NCBI GenBank assembly: GCA_028873975.1
Contig: JAPPMO010000026.1
Coordinates: 124,001-188,000 of the forward strand
DNA: 64,000 nucleotides
Source of the DNA: Chloroflexota bacterium
GTDB taxonomy: Bacteria; Chloroflexota; Anaerolineae; Aggregatilineales; Phototrophicaceae
Direction of reading: 5' to 3'
Of the stretch, positions 18,193 to 24,928 are shown piece after piece. Position numbers and translations under genes: made by a program. Each line of letters opens with the position of its first letter. Position 1 is the stretch's first letter. The notes under the pieces were generated by a model. The model did not search any database and had not been told where the DNA came from. It saw only the letters and a program-made list of their open reading frames with translations.

Positions 18193-19191
18193 CTAGGCGC
18201 TGCGGCGGCGGCCGAAGCCTCGGCGCTTGGGCTTGGCTTCCTCTTCGACAATTTTGTGCCCGGTGATGCTCAAAAACACATCATTGAGCGACGGGCGGCG
18301 CAGATTGAGCTCGGCGATTGAAACGGATTGGGCGTCCAGCAGGCGCACGACCTCGGCAATGCTTTGCGCCCCGCTCTCCACGGCGATACTGACATGGCCG
18401 CGCTGTTCATCGGTCTGCGGGGATTCGTCGCTCAACGGCTGCAGAAGCTGCGATGCTTGGGCGGTCTGCTGCGGATTGGCGATGGTGATATCGATGAAGT
18501 CGGCCGCCATATTCGCCTTGAGCTGGTCGGCTGTGCCTTCGGCGATGACGCGCCCCTGGTCGATCACCACAATCTGGTCGGCAAGCTCGTCCGCTTCTTC
18601 CAGATATTGCGTCGTCAGCAGCAGCGTGGCGCCATCCGACACCAACTCGCGGATGGTGTCCCACATGGTGATGCGCGTGCGCGGGTCTAAGCCAGTGGTT
18701 GGCTCGTCCAAAAAGAGAATGCGGGGCCTGGCGACGATGCTGGCAGCCAAGTCGAGCCGGCGGCGCATCCCGCCGGAGTAGGTCTTGGCTGGTCGGTCGG
18801 CGGCGTCGGTCAGCGCGAACTGCTCCAGCAATTCCTGGGCCCGTCTTTTGGCGGCTGGGCGCGGGATGTGATAAAGCCGACTCACCATTTCTAGGTTTTC
18901 GCGCCCGGTCAGGATTTCGTCAATGGCAGTATTTTGCCCAGCCAAGCCGATATTCTCGCGAACACGCTGTTTATGCCGCAGCACGTCAATGCCGCCGACC
19001 GATACCGCGCCGCTGTCCGGCTTCAGCAGGGTCGTCAAGATGCGCACAAGCGTCGTCTTGCCGGCGCCATTGGGACCCAGCAAGCCCAGCACTTTGCCGG
19101 TCTCGGCGGCGATGGATACCCCATCCAGCGCTTTGACATCGCCGAAATGTTTGTAGACATTTTCCGCAACGATGGTGTGATGGTTTGACAC
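18193..19191 (-). CDS. ABC transporter ATP-binding protein (DrrA-like)
   Basis: 332 residues. Walker A LGPNGAGKTT (38-47), Q-loop in NIGLAGQNTAIDE, signature YSGGMRRRLDLA, Walker B ILFLDEPTTGLDP and the H-loop in LLLTTQYLEEADELAD are complete. About 80 residues beyond the ATPase end in a Lys/Arg-rich tail (KPKRRGFGRRR), and carry the C-terminal domain typical of DrrA/daunorubicin-resistance ATPases (VVRLLDAQSVSIAELNLRRPSLNDVFL). It energises the permease encoded next. Confidence 0.95.
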   Translation of the reverse strand: MSNHHTIVAENVYKHFGDVKALDGVSIAAETGKVLGLLGPNGAGKTTLVRILTTLLKPDSGAVSVGGIDVLRHKQRVRENIGLAGQNTAIDEILTGRENLEMVSRLYHIPRPAAKRRAQELLEQFALTDAADRPAKTYSGGMRRRLDLAASIVARPRILFLDEPTTGLDPRTRITMWDTIRELVSDGATLLLTTQYLEEADELADQIVVIDQGRVIAEGTADQLKANMAADFIDITIANPQQTAQASQLLQPLSDESPQTDEQRGHVSIAVESGAQSIAEVVRLLDAQSVSIAELNLRRPSLNDVFLSITGHKIVEEEAKPKRRGFGRRRSA

Positions 19192-19233
19192 AATGTTGCC
19201 CTCCTGTGAATTTTCTTTGATGAAATGCGTCTT

Positions 19234-19761
19234 TCAAGCCCGGTTGGCTTGGGCATCTTCCAGCCCGTCAGAACCCCCGCTCTGGTACGCTTCGAGCAGG
19301 CTCAGCACACGCCGCAAGGTGCGGATTGCGGCATCGCGTTCTTCGTCGCTAAAGGGTGCGAACAGCGCCTGCGCCAACTGCTGATGGCGGGCATGCCCCG
19401 CTTCCAATTCCTGCGCGCCGCTGGCGGTCAATTGGACCAGCACGCTGCGGCGGTCTTTCGGGTTCTTCACTCGCTCGACATATCCTTCAGCCTGCAAGCG
19501 GTCTATCATCTGCGTAGCGTTGGAGCGATTGGAAAAAACGCCATCGGCGAAGAAACTGATTGGCTGCGGCGCGCCCGCCTCATAGAGGCGCTTCAGAAAA
19601 AAAAGCTGGGTCGGCGTTAAGCTGCAAATTTCCATCTGCTGATTGGCAAGCTGCCGCAGCACGCGATTGATGCGCATCAAGAGCAGGAAGAATTCCTCTT
19701 CAAAGGGCTGCGCATTCGCGCTGCCGGTAACATCACACTTATTCATATATGAATTATCCAT
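19234..19761 (-). CDS. MarR-family transcriptional regulator
   Basis: 175 residues. The winged helix reads LTPTQLFFLKRLYEAGAPQPISFFADGVFSNRSNATQMIDRLQAEGYVERVKNPKDRRSVLVQLT; the PKDRRS wing is diagnostic of MarR. It lies 42 bases before the DrrA-type ATPase and probably represses the exporter operon, released by a small ligand. The ATG at 19761 is inside an operator-like repeat and close to the predicted transcription start, so the ATG at 19746 (MNKCDVTG) may be the true start, giving 170 residues. Confidence 0.92.
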   Translation of the reverse strand: MDNSYMNKCDVTGSANAQPFEEEFFLLLMRINRVLRQLANQQMEICSLTPTQLFFLKRLYEAGAPQPISFFADGVFSNRSNATQMIDRLQAEGYVERVKNPKDRRSVLVQLTASGAQELEAGHARHQQLAQALFAPFSDEERDAAIRTLRRVLSLLEAYQSGGSDGLEDAQANRA

Positions 19762-19795
19762 ATATGAACTATACAGATTTTCAGACCGATGTCTA
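19742..19795 (-). promoter_or_regulatory. Promoter with two MarR operator-like repeats
   Basis: On the minus strand TAGACA (19790-19795), a 16-base spacer and TATAGT (19768-19773) form a good sigma-70-like promoter. Just downstream are TTCATATATGGA (19757-19768) and the perfect palindrome TTCATATATGAA (19742-19753), 15 bases apart. Paired palindromes over the transcription start suit MarR autorepression of the exporter operon. Binding is inferred. Confidence 0.6.
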
Positions 19796-19841
19796 TAAGA
19801 AAAATGTTAGATTGTTTTGCCGCGTGCGCCGGGCGAGGGCT

Positions 19842-20621
19842 TTAGCTTTCGACAAAGACGACTTCAAAGATCTTGGGCCATTTCTTGCCCGTCACGTAAA
19901 ATGTCATCGACTCGGGATTGTATGCGATGCCATTGAGCACGCTACCGGGGTCTAGCGCGGCTTTCTCGGCTTCAGTCAGCAGCGATGAGGCATCAATCAC
20001 CGCGACAATATCGCCGGTGAATTTGTCAATCCGGAAGATGTAATCGGTATTCCAGGCGTTGGCGTAAATATAATCGTCCACGCATTCCAGTTCGTTGAGC
20101 AAAGAAGCGGGCAGGATCTGCCCGTTGTAGGTTACGGCGCCGCGGAAAATCAACTCGAAGCTGCCGGGATCGCGAATGCTGAGGTGGGAACTGCCGTCGC
20201 TCATGAACAAATAGCGGCCGTCATAGCAAAGTCCCCAGCCCTCGCCCTCATAATAGATCGTATCGAGGCGTTCAAAGCTGTCGAAATCGTAAACGACGGC
20301 GAGCCCGGCTTGCCAGGTCAATTGAATGAGCGTGTCGCCGACGCGCTCCAAGCCTTCAGCGAAAAGGTCTTTTGAGAGCGAGACCGATTCCAAGGGGATG
20401 CCCGTCTCGAGCTCTACCCGCCGCAGCGTGGATTGGCCGCGCAATCCCGTCGATTCGTACAAAAAACCACTGTCCCAGAGCAAACCTTGCGTAAAGGCAT
20501 CATCGTCATGCGGGTAGACGTTAATCACTTCGGGCAGCATTATTGGCACTTCCGGCGCTTGCCCAGCCGCTGACATCGTCCACACGGCCATAACAATAGC
20601 CAGGATCAACTGTCGTTGCAC
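19842..20621 (-). CDS. Secreted glutaminyl-peptide cyclotransferase
   Basis: 259 residues from a GTG at 20621, chosen because GGGAGGA lies 9 bases upstream and a signal peptide (VQRQLILAIVMAVWTMSAAG) follows directly; the open frame to 20720 has no such site. Family motifs of bacterial/plant-type glutamine cyclotransferase are present in order: YPHDDDAFTQGL, GEGWGLCYDG, LNELECVDDYIYANAWNTDYI, VLNGIAYNPES and TGKKWPKIFEV. A five-bladed propeller, it cyclises N-terminal Gln of exported peptides to pyroglutamate, which protects them from aminopeptidases. Stand-alone gene, divergent from glnA. Confidence 0.9.
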   Translation of the reverse strand: MQRQLILAIVMAVWTMSAAGQAPEVPIMLPEVINVYPHDDDAFTQGLLWDSGFLYESTGLRGQSTLRRVELETGIPLESVSLSKDLFAEGLERVGDTLIQLTWQAGLAVVYDFDSFERLDTIYYEGEGWGLCYDGRYLFMSDGSSHLSIRDPGSFELIFRGAVTYNGQILPASLLNELECVDDYIYANAWNTDYIFRIDKFTGDIVAVIDASSLLTEAEKAALDPGSVLNGIAYNPESMTFYVTGKKWPKIFEVVFVES

Positions 20622-20737
20622 AACACCATCCTCCCAAGCTTGGCAGGGTCGGCTTATGCTAGCAGCCCGCGCTAATTGTCCGCCAGCCTCGATTTGACCA
20701 GTCCAAAAGGAAAGTCCCAAATAGTCATTGAAACATC

Positions 20738-20915
20738 AGTAGAACCAAGTTAATCATGCGAATTCTGCGGGACATTCCAAATAAAAACGTCGAGCCACCC
20801 TTCCCTGATGCTTCGGGATACTTCCCCCGTTAGGCGGGGGACCGAGGGGGCACAAGCCGGGGATGGGGTAGAAAAGCGGCGTTTTCGCAATTCTCATTAC
20901 TTACTTGGTTCTACT
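20738..20915. mobile_element. MITE-like element B2, 178 bp
   Basis: Ends AGTAGAACCAAGTTAATCAT and, inverted, AGTAGAACCAAGTAAGTAAT, continuing inward through GAATTC/GAATTG and GCGG. It is flanked by TC on both sides (20736-20737, 20916-20917). Length and ends match element B1 at 8513-8691 (178 against 179 bp; shared pattern AGTARRWCCAAG), while the cores differ. It lies between the divergent glutamine cyclotransferase and glnA genes. No coding potential. Confidence 0.8.
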
Positions 20916-21059
20916 TCTGTGAGATCTTGGATTGCGAAACTTTGGTTAGTTTTTACAGAAATTGGGATTCAATTTCGATGAGTTTCGCTGTGGATGTTGT
21001 AAGAAACGTCCAATACAATAACCTTTGTTAGCATTTTGACGACTCTAGCAGAAGGATGA

Positions 21060-22496
21060 ATGGAAATGGCAAGGTATATTCCCCCCGCTTCAGCGATGGA
21101 ATCGCCCGCCGCCCTGCTGGCATGGGCGCATGAGAACGATATTGTTGAAATCGATATGCGCTTCGTCGACATTCGCGGCATTCCACAGCACTTCAGCATG
21201 CCGATACAGTCCGTTGACGAGGGCTCGTTCGAGGACGGCTTTGGATTCGACGGATCAAGTATCCAGGGTTTCCAGGCGATCAATGAATCGGACATGATCC
21301 TGCTGGCGGACCTGGCCACGGCTTATGTCGATCCCTTTTTCGGTTACAAGACGCTGGCGCTCTATTGCGACGCGCACGACCCGATCAGCCGCGAGCCTTA
21401 TGCGCTGGATGCGCGCGGCGTGGCGAAGCGTGCCGAAGCCTATCTGAACAACTCGGACTTGGCCGATGTCGCCTATTTTGGTCCGGAAGCCGAGTTTTTC
21501 ATGTTCGACAACGTGCAATACAGCACTTCCGAGAATAGCAGCTTCTATCGCGTCGATTCCTTCGAGGGCGACTGGAACAGCGGCAACGAAGACCCAGCCC
21601 AGGGCCACATGAACCGGATCAAGATGGGCTATTTCCCGCTGTCTCCGCTGGACAAAACGCAGGACGTCCGCGCGGAGATGGTGCAGACGATGCTGGATGT
21701 CGGCATGGAGGTCGAGGTTCATCATCACGAGGTGGGCGGCGCCGGCCAAGCCGAGATTGACCTGAAGTACGCGCCGCTGCTGCAGATGGCGGATATGATG
21801 GTGACCTACAAGTACATCGTCAAGAATGTCGCCATGAACAATGGCTTGCACGCCACCTTCATGCCCAAACCGCTTTTCGAGGAAAACGGCTCCGGCATGC
21901 ATGTACACATGTCGCTCTGGAAAGATGGCGCCCCGCTCTTCGGCGGCGATATGTACGCGGGCTTAAGCCAGATGGCGCTATGGTATATCGGCGGTCTCAT
22001 CAAGCACGCCGGCGCGTGCGCAGCCTTCACCAACCCGATCACCAACAGCTATCGGCGTCTGGTGCCCGGTTATGAAGCGCCGGTCAACCTGGTTTACTCG
22101 GCGCGCAACCGCTCGGCCGGCATCCGTATTCCCATGTACAGCAACAATCCCAAAGCCAAACGCGTCGAGGCGCGCTGGCCCGACCCGGCCGCCAATCCCT
22201 ACCTGGCTATGCCGGCGCTCTTGATGGCGGGCATTGACGGCATCAAGAATCAGATCGATCCAGGCGCATCTTCAGAAGCTGACCTGTATGAGGGCGATCA
22301 TGAAACGCCGGTGATGCCGGGCACGCTGGGCGAGGCGCTGCGCGAACTGGAAGCGAACCACGATTTCTTGCTGGAAGGCGGCGTCTTCAGCGAACAATTC
22401 CTCGAGAATTATATCGCCTACAAGCAAGTCGAGGATCAGGACGCGGTTGCCATGCGCCCGCATCCCTACGAGTTCGAGTTGTACTTCAGCATTTAG
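21060..22496 (+). CDS. glnA: Glutamine synthetase, type I
   Basis: 478 residues, dodecameric GSI size. It makes glutamine from glutamate, ammonia and ATP. Motifs: FGFDGSSIQGF, FGPEAEFFMFD (metal ligands), HHHEVGGAGQAEID, HATFMPKPLFEENGSGMHVHMSLW (ATP/metal) and NPITNSYRRLVPGYEAPVNL...SARNRSAGIRIP. The region that in E. coli carries the adenylylated Tyr (NLYDLPPEE) reads DLYEGDHETPVMPGTL here, so adenylylation control seems absent. The start has AGAAGG 5-6 bases upstream. A strong hairpin follows the gene. The upstream gap contains element B2. Confidence 0.97.
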   Translation: MEMARYIPPASAMESPAALLAWAHENDIVEIDMRFVDIRGIPQHFSMPIQSVDEGSFEDGFGFDGSSIQGFQAINESDMILLADLATAYVDPFFGYKTLALYCDAHDPISREPYALDARGVAKRAEAYLNNSDLADVAYFGPEAEFFMFDNVQYSTSENSSFYRVDSFEGDWNSGNEDPAQGHMNRIKMGYFPLSPLDKTQDVRAEMVQTMLDVGMEVEVHHHEVGGAGQAEIDLKYAPLLQMADMMVTYKYIVKNVAMNNGLHATFMPKPLFEENGSGMHVHMSLWKDGAPLFGGDMYAGLSQMALWYIGGLIKHAGACAAFTNPITNSYRRLVPGYEAPVNLVYSARNRSAGIRIPMYSNNPKAKRVEARWPDPAANPYLAMPALLMAGIDGIKNQIDPGASSEADLYEGDHETPVMPGTLGEALRELEANHDFLLEGGVFSEQFLENYIAYKQVEDQDAVAMRPHPYEFELYFSI

Positions 22497-22560
22497 ACTG
22501 CCAATCCAATGTGTAGAGGTCAGCCAATGGCCGGCCGCAACACAGCAACAATCCGCAAGA

Positions 22561-22595
22561 ACAGAAGGGGCGATTCGCTGAGTCGCCCCTTCTGT
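22561..22595 (+). terminator. Hairpin after glnA
   Basis: A 13-bp perfect stem, ACAGAAGGGGCGA pairing with TCGCCCCTTCTGT across a 9-base loop, 64 bases after the glnA stop. There is no T-run, so intrinsic termination is uncertain. The stem core GGGGCGA-TTCGCTGAG-TCGCCCC belongs to the same palindrome family seen at 31523, 55283 and 60386. Confidence 0.6.
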
Positions 22596-22670
22596 CATAG
22601 TGTGCGCGAGAACGATTGGGACGATAGTCGACGGCAGCAGCGCCAGGCATGAGGGTTCTGCCCTACGATT

Positions 22671-23759
22671 TCACTTGAGCATGGCCTCCGCGCTGAAGGA
22701 CGAATTTTCCCAGTCGGAATCGGCGAAGCCCGGCGCGGCGCGGCCCCCGACGGTGTTCCAGGGCAGCGCCCCTTCCTTCATCCAGTCGATCTTCGCGGCA
22801 TAGGCGCGGCCGATCCGCTCCATCAATTCGACTTCCTCCCGCCCAGTGCTATCCAGCGCCAGCCCCGCCGGGTCGACATCGCCACAGTCGATCTCCAGGT
22901 TATGTTCGACATTCTCCCGGCTCAGCAGCGGATTATAGCGGCGGAAATCCATCTGACTGTAAATGGCGCGCGCCATGAAGACCTGCTGCAGAGCGGCGTC
23001 ATCCATACCTTCAAAGATCAGATATTCAATCCAGGACTTCAACCAGAATCCTGCGCCAGCGCCCTCGTCCTCTTCATTGGAAATATAGCCGTTGCCTAGG
23101 GACAGGTGGATGACGTTTTCCGCTTGCATCTCCAGGTATTCGACCGCCTCCACAGACACCGCGAGACAGGGATTGCCGTAGCTGCCGACCCCGCCGTCGA
23201 CGAGATTGCCCCGCACGGGCGGGAAGAAAAGCGGCATGGCCACGCTGGACGCGACAGCGCCGGCCAGGGGCCAATGCGCGAACATCGGAGCGCCCGGTCC
23301 CCGGTTGGTGATGTAATATGTATTGCTGGTGCGCAAATCCTTTGTCGTCAACAAAATCGCGGGTCTAACGATATCCGCCATGCGCTTGCCTTCGGCATAG
23401 GGTCCCAGCGCGTCGATGAAAGGTTTGTAAGCGTACATATGCCGCAGGCCGCTGAAGAGAAAGCGCAGCCGGCGAAAGCGCTTGATCTTGCGGAAGGCGC
23501 GCGGCAGCCGGTCTTTATAGACGTCGTCCATCATCTCGCGCGCGCTCATGCCCAAGCCCAACCCGGCGCAGATCAGCGCGCCCGTGCTGGTCCCCCCGAC
23601 CAACTTGAACATTTCGTAAGCGGGTTTGCCGGTCTGTTCTTCCAGCCAGCACAAGATAGCCAAGGCGATGAGGCCACGCATGCCGCCGCCGTCGATCGAC
23701 AGGATCAGATCTTTTTGATAGGGATTGAACAGGAACTTGTATCGCGGCTGATCAGTCAT
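22671..23759 (-). CDS. Patatin-like phospholipase
   Basis: 362 residues. The oxyanion motif SIDGGGMRGLIAL (22-34), the nucleophile elbow GGTSTGAL (Ser in GxSxG) and the catalytic Asp in LVDGGVGSYGNP give the complete Ser-Asp dyad of patatin lipid acyl hydrolases. No signal peptide or membrane segment; probably cytoplasmic acting on membrane lipid. About 150 C-terminal residues beyond the core are helical. Stand-alone gene, convergent with glnA and divergent from the tRNA-Gly region. Patatins can be effectors in defence systems, but no nucleotide cyclase or sensor is adjacent, so a housekeeping lipase is the simpler reading. Confidence 0.92.
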   Translation of the reverse strand: MTDQPRYKFLFNPYQKDLILSIDGGGMRGLIALAILCWLEEQTGKPAYEMFKLVGGTSTGALICAGLGLGMSAREMMDDVYKDRLPRAFRKIKRFRRLRFLFSGLRHMYAYKPFIDALGPYAEGKRMADIVRPAILLTTKDLRTSNTYYITNRGPGAPMFAHWPLAGAVASSVAMPLFFPPVRGNLVDGGVGSYGNPCLAVSVEAVEYLEMQAENVIHLSLGNGYISNEEDEGAGAGFWLKSWIEYLIFEGMDDAALQQVFMARAIYSQMDFRRYNPLLSRENVEHNLEIDCGDVDPAGLALDSTGREEVELMERIGRAYAAKIDWMKEGALPWNTVGGRAAPGFADSDWENSSFSAEAMLK

Positions 23760-23863
23760 ACTTTGCGCGCAAGGAATCCATGAACGACATTCTGATTAGT
23801 TAAGCACGACAAATCAATAAGGGCAAGCGACGAGCGGGGGCGCTGCCTCGGCTGACTTGCCAA

Positions 23864-24140
23864 GGGTGCATTTCAATATTTTGGCAGATGCTCACAGTGC
23901 AATCGCTTCAAAATGGTATCTTGTGGGGCAATGCAACGAACAAACGAAAAATTCACCACAGAGCCACAGAGCGCACAGAGAAATACAAAAGATCATTTCT
24001 GTTTGCGGGCGTTTCAGCGAAACGCCCCTACATCGCCTCCTTTTTGGCAGGCAAGAGCTTAAATCTCGGCGCTGCCGGTCAGTGTCTACGCGACCCTCGG
24101 TGTTCTCGGTGGTAAATTGCCAATTATCTGAAATGCACCC
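23864..24140. mobile_element. MITE-like palindromic element A3 with 8-bp target duplication
   Basis: 277 bp, the same element as 13643-13909 in opposite orientation: GGGTGCATTTCAATATTTTGGC at one end (written in part) and TGAAATGCACCC at the other. Flanked by CTTGCCAA (23856-23863 and 24141-24148). Contains the ACCACAGAGCCACAGAG arm, the CTCGGTGTTCTCGGTGG arm and an inner GGGCGTTTCAGCGAAACGCCC palindrome. It fills most of the gap between the patatin gene and tRNA-Gly. Confidence 0.85.
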
Positions 24141-24197
24141 CTTGCCAAACGAAGGCTTGTCAATCATCGTTCCCTTGGATATACTATCGTACACTCT

Positions 24198-24269
24198 GCG
24201 GGCATAGTTCAGCGGTAGAACATTTCCTTGCCAAGGAAAAGGTCACGGGTTCGAATCCCGTTGCCCGCT
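24198..24269 (+). tRNA. tRNA-Gly (GCC)
   Basis: Acceptor GCGGGCA pairs with TGCCCGC; D arm around AGTTCAGCGGTAGAAC; anticodon stem-loop TTTCCTTGCCAAGGAAA with anticodon GCC; T arm ACGGGTTCGAATCCCGT. 72 bases, discriminator T, no encoded CCA. Confidence 0.95.
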
Positions 24270-24442
24270 TCGCGAAACCAATGATCGGCATTGGTTTTTT
24301 TGTTGTGCGAAGATATTCCATTTTTTTCATGACGGTTCAGGTAAGATGCGCGCTTGTGAGCGTGTCTGCCTAAACGTGTCCAAAGAAGCAAACAGGCGCA
24401 TGAGCCCGTCAGGACGAAACGGGTCGCGCAGGGGGGAATCGT

Positions 24443-24835
24443 TTGAATACAGCCACAAGAACGTCCGACTTCCAGGAAGACGCGCAGTTGGTCATTGACG
24501 TGCTCAGCGAAAAAGAGCAGGTTCATTTGGACTATTCGGCCGAATCCATATCCTGGTTGGACAATTACATTGACGAGCATCGAGCCGAATTGAATGATGG
24601 AGAGAAATTGTTGCTACAGGAAAAATTTGGCGCATTCCTCGGCGAATCTATCCTGCGCAATTTCGGCGGGCGCTGGGTCCGGGGCGGCGACGATCACTGG
24701 ACGATCGCCTTCGGGGAGACGGAAAAGGCTTCACCCTTCGAGTTGATCGCCCAACATCTGGATCACCATACAGCTCTATCCCATGAATTCCAGCATATTC
24801 CCGATCAGATCGGCAGGAAGGCCGCGCAGAACTAG
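24443..24835 (+). CDS. Hypothetical protein, DUF3806-like pattern
   Basis: 130 residues from a TTG start at 24443 with GGGGGGA about 6 bases upstream; no ATG is placed better. No signal peptide or membrane segment. The central LQEKFGAFLGESILRNFGGRWVRGGDDHWTIAF segment and the following PFELIAQHL resemble small cytosolic proteins of the DUF3806 kind, by recollection only. It lies 170 bases after tRNA-Gly and is convergent with the STAND ATPase gene. Function unknown. Confidence 0.65.
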   Translation: MNTATRTSDFQEDAQLVIDVLSEKEQVHLDYSAESISWLDNYIDEHRAELNDGEKLLLQEKFGAFLGESILRNFGGRWVRGGDDHWTIAFGETEKASPFELIAQHLDHHTALSHEFQHIPDQIGRKAAQN

Positions 24836-24860
24836 ACCCCGCCATAATCGCAAGCGAAGA

Positions 24861-24892
24861 AAAGAGGGCGCTGCATTCCCAGCGCCCTCTTT
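24861..24892. terminator. Bidirectional intrinsic terminator
   Basis: AAAGAGGGCGCTG pairs with CAGCGCCCTCTTT around a short loop; T-rich sequence follows on both strands (TTTGATTTT on plus, CTTTTC on minus). It sits between the convergent 130-residue gene and the STAND gene and can end both. Confidence 0.85.
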
Positions 24893-24928
24893 GATTTTCT
24901 CGTCGCGAGCCGCAAGCCTGTGGCGGGA

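Noticed and set aside
22671..23759. Patatin as effector of a CBASS-type defence system
   Set aside because: No cyclase, ubiquitin-like or sensor gene is adjacent; neighbours are glnA and a tRNA.
24443..24835. Toxin-immunity role for the 130-residue protein beside tRNA-Gly
   Set aside because: No partner on the same strand and no toxin motif nearby.
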